DNA of 64,000 bases from Saccharophagus degradans 2-40 (GTDB lineage: Bacteria > Pseudomonadota > Gammaproteobacteria > Pseudomonadales > Cellvibrionaceae): assembly GCF_000013665.1 (NCBI RefSeq), contig NC_007912.1, positions 4,023,501-4,087,500 on the forward strand, in the 5' to 3' direction. The position numbers and the translations under genes were made by a program. A model generated the notes under the pieces. It saw nothing but the letters and a program-made list of their open reading frames with translations. It was not told the origin of the DNA and made no database searches. Below are positions 8,332 through 17,427 of the stretch, one piece after another. Within the stretch, counting starts at the first letter, position 1, and each line of letters opens with the position of its first letter.

Positions 8332-10101
8332 CTATTTACTAGCCGGCAAGCCCTTAGGTACGCGAATATCTTGAATCATATCCTGTACATTTTTGGGTGG
8401 CGCTGGCGTAAAGCGAGACACAACGGTTGCCACAGTAAAGTTCACTGCAGCGCCCACAGCACCAAATGCCTCTGGGGAGATACCCAATAACCAGTAATCA
8501 GACGTATTCGGGAAGTTATTGGTTGCTGGAATAAAGAACCAACCTTTATAAATAAAGATATACACAATGGTTATGCCCAGACCAGATAGCATACCCGCCA
8601 CCGCGCCAACATTGTTTACTCGCTTGCTAAAAATACCCATCATTAGCGCGGGGAATATAGACGAAGCAGCCAAGCCAAATGCCAGCGCCACTACCTGCGC
8701 GGCAAATCCTGGCGGGTTCATCCCCAAATAGCCCGCAATTAAAATAGCACCGGCCATGGCAATTCGACTGGCCATCAGTTCGCGCTTCTCCGATATTTTG
8801 GGCATAAACACGCCCTTTAATAAATCGTGCGAAACCGCAGATGCAATCGCCAACAACAACCCTGCCGCCGTAGACAATGCCGCCGCAACGCCACCTGCAG
8901 CAACAAGGGCAATAACCCAGTTAGGTAGGCCCGCTATTTCTGGGTTAGCCAACACCATAATATCGCGATCTAAGGTAACCATTTCGCTACCTTGCCAGCC
9001 CTTATCCGCATGTTGCGCAACAAACTCGGGGTTCTTGTCGTTATAGTATTGAATTCGGCCATCGTCATTTTTATCTTCAAACGCGAGTAAGCCTGTAGTT
9101 TCCCAAGTTTTAAACCACTGCGGGCGCTCCTCGTAAACCAAGTTGCCATCTTGCGCGCCTACTTCGCCTACTTGCACGGTATTAATAAAATTGAAGAAAG
9201 ACATAGCCCCAACCGCAGGTGCCGTGGTGTATAAAATTGCAATAAACACCAGCGCCCAGCCCGCAGAACTGCGTGCATCTTTAACTTTAGGCACAGTAAA
9301 AAAGCGAATAATTACATGCGGCAAGCCTGCTGTACCAATCATTAGCGATAAGGTAAGCAACAGCATATTAATTGTGGACTCTTTTTGTTCAGTATATTTA
9401 TTAAAGCCTAAATCCACTAAAACTTGATCGAGTTTATCCAACAAGTACACGCCGTTATGCAATTCACTCCCCAACCCTAATTGCGGTAGCGGGTTACCTG
9501 TAAGTTGCAGCGATATAAAAACAGCGGGCACAGTAAATGCAAAAATCAGTACCACATACTGCGCAATTTGGGTGTAGGTTATACCTTTCATACCGCCTAG
9601 CACGGCATAGAAAAACACTATAGCCATCCCTATTAATACACCGGTTTCGAAAGGTACTTCTAAAAACCGCCCGAATGCCACGCCTACACCTTTCATTTGC
9701 CCAATAACATAAGTGACTGATGCCACTATCAAACATACCACTGCCACAATACGCGCGGTTTTAGAGTAAAAGCGATCACCTATAAACTCGGGTACGGTAA
9801 ACTTGCCGTATTTTCGTAGGTAAGGTGCCAGCAAAAGCGCAAGCAATACATAACCGCCCGTCCACCCCATTAGGTATACCGAGGCATCGTAGCCTTTAAA
9901 TGCAATTAAGCCTGCCATAGAAATAAATGACGCTGCAGACATCCAATCTGCCGCGGTTGCCATACCGTTCGCAATGGGATGTACCCCGCCACCGGCCACA
10001 TAAAACTCTCCGGTGCTACCTGCGCGCGCCCACACCGCAATACCCAAATACAAGGCAAAAGTACTGCCTACAACAATGTAGATTAAGGTTTGTAATTCCA
10101 T
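8332..10101 (-). CDS. Sodium:solute symporter, acetate-permease-like (VC_2705-type)
   Basis: The protein has 589 residues with about 13 hydrophobic helices and the sodium:solute symporter signatures, including GGMKGITYTQIAQY and GLPHVIIRFFTVP. It resembles ActP, which takes up acetate and related monocarboxylates with sodium. A roughly 90-residue hydrophilic loop (about residues 310-395) contains an EF-hand-like stretch, D-K-N-D-D-G-R-I (9040-9075), unusual for the family as a whole. It follows a small DUF4212 protein by five bases, the standard pairing for this subfamily. Acetate is the best guess for substrate, not proven. Confidence 0.88.
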   Translation of the reverse strand: MELQTLIYIVVGSTFALYLGIAVWARAGSTGEFYVAGGGVHPIANGMATAADWMSAASFISMAGLIAFKGYDASVYLMGWTGGYVLLALLLAPYLRKYGKFTVPEFIGDRFYSKTARIVAVVCLIVASVTYVIGQMKGVGVAFGRFLEVPFETGVLIGMAIVFFYAVLGGMKGITYTQIAQYVVLIFAFTVPAVFISLQLTGNPLPQLGLGSELHNGVYLLDKLDQVLVDLGFNKYTEQKESTINMLLLTLSLMIGTAGLPHVIIRFFTVPKVKDARSSAGWALVFIAILYTTAPAVGAMSFFNFINTVQVGEVGAQDGNLVYEERPQWFKTWETTGLLAFEDKNDDGRIQYYNDKNPEFVAQHADKGWQGSEMVTLDRDIMVLANPEIAGLPNWVIALVAAGGVAAALSTAAGLLLAIASAVSHDLLKGVFMPKISEKRELMASRIAMAGAILIAGYLGMNPPGFAAQVVALAFGLAASSIFPALMMGIFSKRVNNVGAVAGMLSGLGITIVYIFIYKGWFFIPATNNFPNTSDYWLLGISPEAFGAVGAAVNFTVATVVSRFTPAPPKNVQDMIQDIRVPKGLPASK

Positions 10102-10106
10102 TATTT

Positions 10107-10370
10107 TTACTCAGCTTCTTCGAGGTTATATTTTTTATCGAGCTTATTCATTTTGTAGGCATAGAAAAAAATAATTGCCAAAAAACAAAAAATTGAGCCC
10201 TGCTGAGCAAACCAAAAACCCAGTGGATAACCACCAATTTTTATTTGATTTAACCATTCCACAAACACTATTCCGCAGCCGAACGATACGAACGCCCATA
10301 CTGCGATGCACACAACCAGCAAGCGAACGTTTTCGCGCCAGTATGCAGCTTCTACACTCTCTTTAGACAT
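10107..10370 (-). CDS. DUF4212 small membrane subunit of the sodium:solute symporter
   Basis: The protein has 87 residues with two membrane helices (about 20-40 and 53-72) and a charged tail rich in Lys and Glu. The YWRENVRLL start and the G-F-W-F-A-Q-Q-G motif mark the DUF4212 family, which is encoded almost always directly before a VC_2705-type symporter. The ATG at 10370 follows GAGGAG by six bases, so a longer ORF start at 10424 is not used. Its role is thought to be accessory to transport. Confidence 0.88.
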   Translation of the reverse strand: MSKESVEAAYWRENVRLLVVCIAVWAFVSFGCGIVFVEWLNQIKIGGYPLGFWFAQQGSIFCFLAIIFFYAYKMNKLDKKYNLEEAE

Positions 10371-10515
10371 GTAACACTCCTCGATTTTTCTGCAGTAGGG
10401 ACAGCCCCAATTTACCGCATTCATATTTATTTTTAGGTCTTAAATTTATTGTTACTGCACTCGTATTCGTTCGAGCTTTTATTATTGAATGTAATTTTAA
10501 TTACTTAGCACACAG

Positions 10516-11550
10516 TTAATGACAATGAACGGCGAGTGGTTGTTCGAGTTTATTTTCTGTACCAGTTAAAAACGCAGCGATAATATTCGCGGTAGGCGTA
10601 ATCCAAGGTTCAAACAACCAATAGGAATGCGGCGAGTCTTCAAACTTATACGACGATGCGCAACCACCTATGGCAACATATTTATTGATATAGTCCTGTT
10701 GCCCCGCACTAAAACGCTCACGACTACTATTTAAAAACAAAATAGGCGGCGAATGCTCAGCCACATAATTGATTGGCGAGCCTTGCTGCCACAACGCAGT
10801 CTTTTCTTCATAGCGCCCTCCAAACCAACGCTCAGCAGAGGAAGGTTTTTTAGCAGGATCGTTCTCATGCTTGAGCGCCAATGGCGTAGTGAAATCAGAT
10901 AAGCCATCTACATTCACAATTGCGTACACACCCTGCATTCTTCCATCCTGTGCTGGGTGGCCGTCTAAATTTTTGTCGCCAAAGGTAAGTGCGGTTAACG
11001 CGGCAATTTGACCGCCGGCAGAAGCCCCGCCCAGCGCAATGCGCGACCGATCTACCTTGTAATCTGCGGCGTTATCAAACAACCAATCCAGTGCGTCGCG
11101 CACATCGTGAATAGCCGCAGGGTACTTCGCCGTACCGGCTAAACGGTAAGAAACTGTAACGGCTACCACCCCGCGCTCGGCGAGCTTTATTGCGAGTGGC
11201 GCCATGTTTTCTCTATAGCCTTGCCACCAACCACCACCGTGCACCAACAAAATAGCGGGTAATTGTTCAGCCTGCGCTTGGCTGGGCCAATACACATCGA
11301 GGGCTAAGCGTTCGCCTGCCACTATTTTATAGGTAATTTCTTTAGAGCCACTAACACCTTCTGGTATATCTAACCTACCCATTTCAATAAGCGGGTAATT
11401 TTTTACCAGTTTGTTAAAGGTGTTTTCAATGGTGTATTGATTAGCATATTGATTGGTACTTTCGGCAGCTGCAACCATCACACTTGTTGTAATCAACCAC
11501 ATAAAAACAAGGCGCTTACCAAGCTCTAATAGTGACAAAGATAAAGGCAC
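10516..11550 (-). CDS. Exported alpha/beta hydrolase, BD-FAE/HSL-type esterase
   Basis: The protein has 344 residues with an N-terminal signal segment (ending near VMVAAAEST). The oxyanion motif HGGGWW and the nucleophile elbow GGASAGGQ are both intact, placing it among carboxylesterases of the BD-FAE or hormone-sensitive-lipase type, which remove acetyl or feruloyl groups from plant polysaccharide or hydrolyse short-chain esters. The GTG start has AGAGG seven bases upstream. It is a single gene. In a polysaccharide degrader a carbohydrate esterase role is attractive, but only the fold and triad are visible. Confidence 0.82.
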   Translation of the reverse strand: MPLSLSLLELGKRLVFMWLITTSVMVAAAESTNQYANQYTIENTFNKLVKNYPLIEMGRLDIPEGVSGSKEITYKIVAGERLALDVYWPSQAQAEQLPAILLVHGGGWWQGYRENMAPLAIKLAERGVVAVTVSYRLAGTAKYPAAIHDVRDALDWLFDNAADYKVDRSRIALGGASAGGQIAALTALTFGDKNLDGHPAQDGRMQGVYAIVNVDGLSDFTTPLALKHENDPAKKPSSAERWFGGRYEEKTALWQQGSPINYVAEHSPPILFLNSSRERFSAGQQDYINKYVAIGGCASSYKFEDSPHSYWLFEPWITPTANIIAAFLTGTENKLEQPLAVHCH

Positions 11551-11667
11551 GAAATACCTCTTAAGTATTATTATATAAATAGCGGGTCATTTTGCGTGAT
11601 ATTAGGAATAATGCAAGCATCAGGCTTGTATACAAGAATATCAAAGCTTTAGTAAATTACAGGCAAA

Positions 11668-11693
11668 AAAAATGGCCCCGCAGGGCCATTTTT
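11668..11693. terminator. Bidirectional rho-independent terminator
   Basis: An 11-bp stem (11668-11678 with 11683-11693) is flanked by A and T runs directly after the Yip1-family gene on the minus strand. Confidence 0.85.
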
Positions 11694-11713
11694 GTGTTTA
11701 TTGGGTCAATTCA

Positions 11714-12331
11714 TTAATCGGCGAACACTGGACCTAAACCCATACCCCAAATAATTACGGTAGCTATCATAGCGGTAACCATTAGCACCAAACCAACCGT
11801 TACAATCGAAGATGAATACATAAAGGCGCGATCTTTATCTAAGCTCATCAAAATAGGCACGCCCTCGTAAATTAAATACACCGAGTAAGTCGCTGCAGCC
11901 ATAATGACAATGGCATCTAACCAAAGCATAGGGTATGCAGTAACGGCGCCAGCCAACATAAGTGGCGTTGTGATGTATACAGCCATGGCCGTACCAGCGT
12001 AATGACGTCGCTCTTCGCTGCCATCTACCCCATAAGTTTTTGCCATCCAATTAATGAATTCCCCAAGGATATAAACACCCGCGAGTAGTGCCACATAGGT
12101 TAACGCACACAGCGAAAGCGCGCTGTTAACGGTTAGCTTTACCGCAGCGCCATCGCCAATGGTCCAACCAACTTGGGTTAACCCAAAAAAGGAAGCCACC
12201 GCTGGGATAGCAGCTAAAAAAGGTACATGGCTCAAGAAGACTTGTCTAAACGAGCTCTTTTGTTTTTTGATGGCAGCCCACTCTTCATCTGGGTGGGTCA
12301 TAATACCTAAGGTGTGATCTAACAACGCCAT
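11714..12331 (-). CDS. Yip1 family membrane protein
   Basis: The protein has 205 residues with five hydrophobic helices and the bacterial Yip1 N-terminus (L-x-x-P-D-E-E-W-A-A-I). AAGGAG lies five bases before the ATG. Bacterial Yip1 proteins have no settled function. It is monocistronic with its own terminator and a 271-base upstream gap in which no gene is evident. Confidence 0.85.
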   Translation of the reverse strand: MALLDHTLGIMTHPDEEWAAIKKQKSSFRQVFLSHVPFLAAIPAVASFFGLTQVGWTIGDGAAVKLTVNSALSLCALTYVALLAGVYILGEFINWMAKTYGVDGSEERRHYAGTAMAVYITTPLMLAGAVTAYPMLWLDAIVIMAAATYSVYLIYEGVPILMSLDKDRAFMYSSSIVTVGLVLMVTAMIATVIIWGMGLGPVFAD

Positions 12332-12602
12332 GCTGACTCCTTACTACTATTTCTAGTAATACTCATATCTAGTTATTACGTTATTGTTTTCTAGCACATA
12401 ACTAGATTGTAAAAGATAACGTGAACTTGGACAGCGGAATGACGATGAGCTGTAAGACTCTATTGAAATATATAAATTACAGCTAAGTAGGAAAGGGTAT
12501 AAAAAGTCTATTTTTTGAGCGGTTTGTAACAGCGACTATTTTACGCGGTATCACGCAGTAACAAACGGTAACATTTATCGCGAAACGGTTCTCACGCGTA
12601 TA

Positions 12603-13004
12603 TTATTTAACCACACGCAAGCTTGGGCGCTTTGCTGACTTTGGATCGGGCTCTACAGGCGCGGGATCTGGATCTGGCTCGGGGTTTGACTCTAAGTCAA
12701 ACATCATTCCCTGACCATTTTCACGAGCATAAATACCCAATACAGCCTGACAGGGCACATAAAGGTGAGTAGGCACACCACCAAAACGAGCCTGAAAGCT
12801 TATCGCCTTGTTACCAAGGTCTAAGCCTTCAACTGCACGAGGAGCGATATTAAGAACAATTTGCCCATCTTTGTTTACATATTCTTGCGGTACTTCGACA
12901 TTTGGCGCATGGGCAAACACCACCAGATGCGGCGTAAAATCATTATCCAAAATCCATTCGTACAAAGCCCTAATCATGTAGGGACGATTGGATGTCATGG
13001 TCAT
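12603..13004 (-). CDS. sspB: ClpXP protease specificity factor SspB
   Basis: The protein has 133 residues. The N-terminal 110 residues match the SspB substrate-binding domain (RPYMIRALYEWILDN, FGGVP, VPCQAVLGIYARENGQGM). A short flexible acidic/proline linker leads to the C-terminal ClpX-tethering peptide (K-R-P-S-L-R-V-V-K). SspB delivers ssrA-tagged proteins from stalled ribosomes to ClpXP. It lies 36 bases downstream of sspA, the standard operon. An alternative start two codons later at 12998 is possible. Confidence 0.96.
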   Translation of the reverse strand: MTMTSNRPYMIRALYEWILDNDFTPHLVVFAHAPNVEVPQEYVNKDGQIVLNIAPRAVEGLDLGNKAISFQARFGGVPTHLYVPCQAVLGIYARENGQGMMFDLESNPEPDPDPAPVEPDPKSAKRPSLRVVK

Positions 13005-13040
13005 GTTATTACCCGCTTCTAGTAAGTGAAAGGTTCGAGC

Positions 13041-13676
13041 TTAAGGCTGCTCTAAACCCATATCGCGCTCTAATTCAGTCAAACTTTCTTGGAATGATTC
13101 ACGGGCAAAAATTCGCTCCATGTAATCAAACAAAGGCATGGTTTGACGAGTTCGAGGAAGCTTCACACCCATGTAGTTCAAACGCCACAGGATGGGAGCC
13201 AAACAGCAATCTACCAACGAAAACTCATCGCTCATAAAAAACGGCTTGTCGGCAAAAATTGGAGCAATAGTGGTTAGACTTTCTTTTAAGTCTTTCGCAG
13301 CAGCCGCAGCATCTTTGGAACCGCTCATTAATTTGTTAACTAATGGACACCAGTCGTTTTCTATACGATAAATAAATTGACGGCTTTCAGCACGTGCAAC
13401 AGGGTACACAGGTAATAGCGGCGGATGCGGAAAACGCTCATCCAAGTATTCCATCATTACGCGTGTTTCAAATAATGTTAACTCGCGATCTACCAAAGTT
13501 GGCAGTGAGTTATACGGATTAACCTCACTAAGATCTGCAGGAATATTGCTTGGATTAACATCGACTAAGTCTACCGATACGCCCTTTTCTGCAAGTACTA
13601 TTCTTACTCTGTGACTGTAATGATCGCGTGGATCAGAAAAATAAGTCATAGATGAGCGTTTGGTTACAACTCCCAT
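13041..13676 (-). CDS. sspA: Stringent starvation protein A
   Basis: The protein has 211 residues with a glutathione-transferase fold lacking a catalytic Cys or Ser in the usual place. The SspA surface segment ([12 protein letters not shown]) and conserved C-terminal domain are present. SspA binds RNA polymerase and affects transcription during starvation and acid stress. The start follows GGGGA by eight bases. It lies after a terminator that separates it from the cytochrome bc1 genes, so it probably has its own promoter in 13677-13734. Confidence 0.95.
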   Translation of the reverse strand: MGVVTKRSSMTYFSDPRDHYSHRVRIVLAEKGVSVDLVDVNPSNIPADLSEVNPYNSLPTLVDRELTLFETRVMMEYLDERFPHPPLLPVYPVARAESRQFIYRIENDWCPLVNKLMSGSKDAAAAAKDLKESLTTIAPIFADKPFFMSDEFSLVDCCLAPILWRLNYMGVKLPRTRQTMPLFDYMERIFARESFQESLTELERDMGLEQP

Positions 13677-13734
13677 TTAATATATCCCCAGTTATCTTAC
13701 TAAGCTCAAAAAACGAACGTTTTAGATTAAATCA

Positions 13735-13764
13735 AACAAAATACGCCCTCAGCGAGTGAGGGCG
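13735..13764 (-). terminator. Terminator of the cytochrome bc1 operon
   Basis: A 7-bp GC-rich stem (13744-13750 with 13758-13764) is followed on the minus strand by TATTTTGTTTGATTT, 14 bases after the cytochrome gene stop. Confidence 0.7.
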
Positions 13765-13778
13765 CCATCAACAACTAC

Positions 13779-16022
13779 TTAGTGTACGTCTTTCCAGTAT
13801 TCACGGTTTAGTAACCAAGTGAACACCAACAATACGCCTAAGAATAAAAATACAAATATACCAGTTTTCTTGCGCTTTTCTGCGCCAGGCTCGGCAACAT
13901 AAGTAAGGAAGTTAACCAAATCGTAAACAGTAGATTTGTATTCCTCATCATTCAACGTGCCCTTTTCACTACCTACAACCAACGAACCGCAAGGGGCGTT
14001 TTTGGTATCACCCAAATGGTCGCGTACTACTTTGCCATGGCTATCTAGTTTTGGCCCTGGCGCGCACTCGGCCAAGCCCTGCAACTCCATCAACACATGA
14101 GGCATACCCACGTTAGCGAAAACTTTGTTGTTAACGCCTGTTGGACGTGAATCGTCTTTGTAAAAGTTGATTAAGAAGTTGTACACCCACTCAGAGGAAC
14201 GAGCACGTGTAACTAGCGATAAATCGGGAGGCGTAGCACCAAACCACTGCTTAGATTTTTCTGGGGTCATCGATATTTTCATTAATGAACCTATCTTTTG
14301 ATCAGAAAAAACTAAGTTATCTAGCATTAATTGATGCGGGATGCCTAAGTCATCTGCAACACGCTCGTAGCGAGAGTAGTTGGCAGAGTGACAGCCCATG
14401 CAGAAGTTCATAAATACTTGAGCGCCGCGCTGCAATGACTCTTTATCGGAAACATCCGCTTCAAAGTGCTCACACGCTGCAGTGCCACAAGCACCGCCTT
14501 CGGCACCAATTGCTTTTAATGGAACAAAAGCAAGTGCCAAGAACAGAATCAAACCACCCCAAACCAACACTGGGTTTAGGCCTTTCATTTGAACGCGTTC
14601 AGGTACTGGTGTTTCTGCATCTCGAGCCGCCAACCATGGAATAGCTGCAATAAACGCCGCTACTGCAAAGCCGTAGATGTATGCAAACAAGTTTACACCG
14701 TGCCCAGAACCTTCTGCCGCATGCATAGAGCTTATTAAGGTTACCGCAGAAACGTAAGCTGTCCATATGGCGAACGCTATACAAATAACAATACCAAAGA
14801 AGCTCTTTCTGCCAGCACTGGTCCAAGTAGGCATACTGAAGAAGAATGCAAAATAGAACAGAGTGCTAATTTGCGCGAGCAAAGTACGTTCTACAGTAGG
14901 TGACTTAAGACCTAACACACCCAAAATTACGAAGCATGCTGCAAACTTAATTAGCATTACTTTTGGCAACATACCTTTGTAACGCACAGACTTCGATTTT
15001 GCTTTATCCAACCAAGGCAGGAAGAAAAGCACCACAATGGCAGCGGCCATTGCAACAAAGCCAAGCAGCTTAGAGGTAAACACGCCACCCAAATCGAACG
15101 TTACTGCACGCAGTACCGCATAGAATGGTGTGAAGTACCAAACCGGAGCAATGTGCTCAGGAGTTTTAAGGCCGTTCGCCTGCTCGAAGTTTGCGTGCTC
15201 TAAGAACATACCGCCCATTTCTGGCGCGAAGAACACAACACCACAGAATGCAAACAAGAAGACAGTTATACCCACCAAATCGTGCACGGTGTAGTAAGGA
15301 TGGAAAGGAATGCCGTCTAGCGGAATACCGTTTTCATCTTTGTTTTTCTTAATTTCTACGCCGTCTGGGTTGTTAGAACCCACTTCGTGCAACGCCAAAA
15401 TATGCAATACAACCAATGCAAGCAACACAATGGGGATAGCCACAACGTGTAAGGCGAAGAAGCGGTTTAAGGTTGCACCAGATATGAGGTAGTCGCCGCG
15501 AATCCATTGCACTAGGTCTTCACCTACGTATGGTATAGCACCAAACAGGTTAACAATTACCTGTGCACCCCAGTAAGACATTTGCCCCCAAGGTAGAACG
15601 TAACCCAAGAAGGCTTCGGCCATAAGTGCAACGTAGATAAACATACCGAAAATCCACACCAACTCGCGTGGCGCGCGGTAAGAGCCGTACATCAAACCGC
15701 GGAACATATGCAGGTATACGACAATAAAGAACGCAGAGGCACCAGTGGAGTGCAAATAGCGTAGGGTATCGCCGTAGGGCACATCGCGCATGATGTATTC
15801 TACAGAGGCAAACGCCTCTTCGGCAGAAGGAACGTAATTCATAGTGAGCCAAATACCCGTTAGCAACTGGTTAACCAGCACTAAAAGAGAAAGCACACCA
15901 AAGAAGTACCAAAAGTTAAAATTCTTAGGGGCATAGTATTTGCCCATGTGGGTATCCCATGCACGCTGCACGGGTAGACGTTCGTCTATCCAACCCCATA
16001 AACCAGCAAGCCAATTAGTCAT
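13779..16022 (-). CDS. Fused cytochrome b / cytochrome c1 of the bc1 complex
   Basis: One 747-residue ORF encodes both redox subunits of ubiquinol:cytochrome c oxidoreductase. Residues 1-400 are cytochrome b, with haem ligands His91, His105, His192 and His207 and the Qo motif P-V-W-Y at 293-296. Residues about 400-468 add two predicted helices not in typical cytochrome b. Residues 479-507 are a signal-peptide-like segment ending in A-I-G-A. Residues 508-747 are cytochrome c1, with C-M-G-C-H at 541-545, NVGMPHVL as axial-Met region and a C-terminal anchor helix. Precedent exists in Bradyrhizobium fbcH, where the product is cleaved. An internal ATG at 14588 has no ribosome-binding site, favouring cleavage. 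AGGAGG precedes the start, overlapping the end of petA. Confidence 0.93.
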   Translation of the reverse strand: MTNWLAGLWGWIDERLPVQRAWDTHMGKYYAPKNFNFWYFFGVLSLLVLVNQLLTGIWLTMNYVPSAEEAFASVEYIMRDVPYGDTLRYLHSTGASAFFIVVYLHMFRGLMYGSYRAPRELVWIFGMFIYVALMAEAFLGYVLPWGQMSYWGAQVIVNLFGAIPYVGEDLVQWIRGDYLISGATLNRFFALHVVAIPIVLLALVVLHILALHEVGSNNPDGVEIKKNKDENGIPLDGIPFHPYYTVHDLVGITVFLFAFCGVVFFAPEMGGMFLEHANFEQANGLKTPEHIAPVWYFTPFYAVLRAVTFDLGGVFTSKLLGFVAMAAAIVVLFFLPWLDKAKSKSVRYKGMLPKVMLIKFAACFVILGVLGLKSPTVERTLLAQISTLFYFAFFFSMPTWTSAGRKSFFGIVICIAFAIWTAYVSAVTLISSMHAAEGSGHGVNLFAYIYGFAVAAFIAAIPWLAARDAETPVPERVQMKGLNPVLVWGGLILFLALAFVPLKAIGAEGGACGTAACEHFEADVSDKESLQRGAQVFMNFCMGCHSANYSRYERVADDLGIPHQLMLDNLVFSDQKIGSLMKISMTPEKSKQWFGATPPDLSLVTRARSSEWVYNFLINFYKDDSRPTGVNNKVFANVGMPHVLMELQGLAECAPGPKLDSHGKVVRDHLGDTKNAPCGSLVVGSEKGTLNDEEYKSTVYDLVNFLTYVAEPGAEKRKKTGIFVFLFLGVLLVFTWLLNREYWKDVH

Positions 16023-16024
16023 GA

Positions 16025-16618
16025 TTACGCCTCCTGATCTAAGCCGACAACAATAACGTCGTCGCTAATATACTTATATGGGGGAACGGTCAGGTTCACA
16101 GGGGCAGGTACGCCTTGCAATACGCGACCAGCTAAATCGAATTTGGAACCGTGACAACGACAGAAGAAGCCACCCATCCACTCAGAACCACCTAGGTCTT
16201 CCGCACCAACCTCTGGGCGGTAGGTAGGCGCACAACCAAGGTGTGTGCATAAGCCTAACAACACAAGGTATTCTTCTTTGATAGAGCGAACAGGGTTTTT
16301 GGTGTATTCCGGCTGCTCTGATTTCTCAGAACCAGGATCACGTAATTTACCTTCACCTTTCGCTAAGTTATCGAGTGCTTCTTGGGTACGACGAACCACA
16401 TAAACGGGCTTACCGCGCCACTCGATGGTCACCATCTGACCAGGCTCAAGCTTAGAAATATTGACTTCGACAGGAGCGCCAGCAGCTTTCGCTTTGGCAC
16501 TTGGGTTCCAAGACCCTACGAATGGTACGGCAGCACCAACTACGCCGGCAGCACCGACAACAGACGTTAACGCGGTTAAAACGCGGCGACGCCCTTCATT
16601 TACACCGTCATTACTCAT
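16025..16618 (-). CDS. petA: Ubiquinol-cytochrome c reductase Rieske iron-sulfur subunit
   Basis: The protein has 197 residues. A twin-arginine-like N-terminus (GRRRVL) leads into one membrane anchor (about 15-35). The two cluster-binding motifs C-T-H-L-G-C and C-R-C-H-G-S are intact and flank the usual 2Fe-2S site. It accepts electrons from ubiquinol and passes them to cytochrome c1. I prefer the ATG at 16618: GGGGAG lies nine bases before it, whereas the ATG at 16627 abuts the same site. The gene is separated from the cytochrome b/c1 gene by two bases, so the pair is translationally coupled. Confidence 0.95.
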   Translation of the reverse strand: MSNDGVNEGRRRVLTALTSVVGAAGVVGAAVPFVGSWNPSAKAKAAGAPVEVNISKLEPGQMVTIEWRGKPVYVVRRTQEALDNLAKGEGKLRDPGSEKSEQPEYTKNPVRSIKEEYLVLLGLCTHLGCAPTYRPEVGAEDLGGSEWMGGFFCRCHGSKFDLAGRVLQGVPAPVNLTVPPYKYISDDVIVVGLDQEA

Positions 16619-16967
16619 GACGTTCATCTCCCCTTACAGCGTACTGAAGGCCAGTATTTGAATTAAATGAGAAACCGCCAACTACCTTAAAACACGCCGG
16701 CATAGCATACAGCTGCCCGACTAACTTAAGCCGAACCAAGCTAAATAACCAATGCGTAAAAACGGAGTCTTTAGAGCTTCCCAAGATTCAGGCTTATTAT
16801 ATTCGACTCACAAATGCACCACTAAAAAGACAAAACAACCTCGCCTTTATCGCAAATGCATAAGCGCCCACATAAAAATGAGCACCATGGTAATGAAAAA
16901 CCCCAATCCTGACAAGGATTTGGGCGCACTGATAGCAAACTAGCTGCTTTTACAGCACATAATAAAA
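16619..16967. other. Intergenic region upstream of petA
   Basis: No gene is supported. A 63-codon plus-strand ORF is out of context and has no family features. The region should hold the petA-petBC promoter. I could not identify a -35/-10 pair with confidence. An imperfect hairpin lies near 16899-16923. Confidence 0.5.
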
Positions 16968-16992
16968 CGCCCAAACCACAACGGTTTGGGCG
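16968..16992. terminator. Terminator of rplM-rpsI
   Basis: A 10-bp perfect stem (16968-16977 with 16983-16992) has A-runs on the plus strand at both flanks. On the minus strand it is followed by TTTTATT and lies 29 bases after the rpsI stop. Confidence 0.8.
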
Positions 16993-17021
16993 CCAAAACA
17001 AAGCAATATAGCAAGTATAGA

Positions 17022-17414
17022 TTAACGCTTGGAGAACTGTGGCTTCTTACGTGCTTTACGCAAGCCAACTTTCTTACGCTCAACTTCACGAGCATCACGA
17101 GTCACATAACCCGCTGCGCGTAAGGTAGGACGCATTGCTTCATCATATGCCATAAGAGCGCGAGTCAAACCGTGGCGAATTGCGCCCGCTTGACCAAAGC
17201 TACCACCGCCTTTAACTGTTACGTTAATGTCGAATTTTTCAACATTGTCAGTTAACTCGATTGGCTGACGCACGATCATACGTGCTACTTCACGTCCGAA
17301 ATACTCGTCTAGAGTTTTTCCGTTAACGGTAATTTTACCGCCGCCAAGAGTTAAAAATACGCGAGCAGTAGAGGTTTTACGACGACCCGTACCGTAATAT
17401 TGTTCAGCTGCCAT
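17022..17414 (-). CDS. rpsI: 30S ribosomal protein S9
   Basis: The protein has 130 residues, full length for S9, with [15 protein letters not shown] at the N-terminus and the basic tail ending in K-R that reaches into the P site of the ribosome. It lies 13 bases after rplM, the universal operon partner. Confidence 0.98.
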   Translation of the reverse strand: MAAEQYYGTGRRKTSTARVFLTLGGGKITVNGKTLDEYFGREVARMIVRQPIELTDNVEKFDINVTVKGGGSFGQAGAIRHGLTRALMAYDEAMRPTLRAAGYVTRDAREVERKKVGLRKARKKPQFSKR

Positions 17415-17427
17415 TATCTAGGCCCCC

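Noticed and set aside
14588-14590. Internal ATG as a separate start for cytochrome c1
   Set aside because: No Shine-Dalgarno sequence precedes it and the frame is continuous from cytochrome b, so a cleaved fusion is simpler. It remains possible.
16752-16943. 63-codon plus-strand ORF upstream of petA
   Set aside because: No family features and no ribosome-binding site; it is antisense to the likely petA leader.
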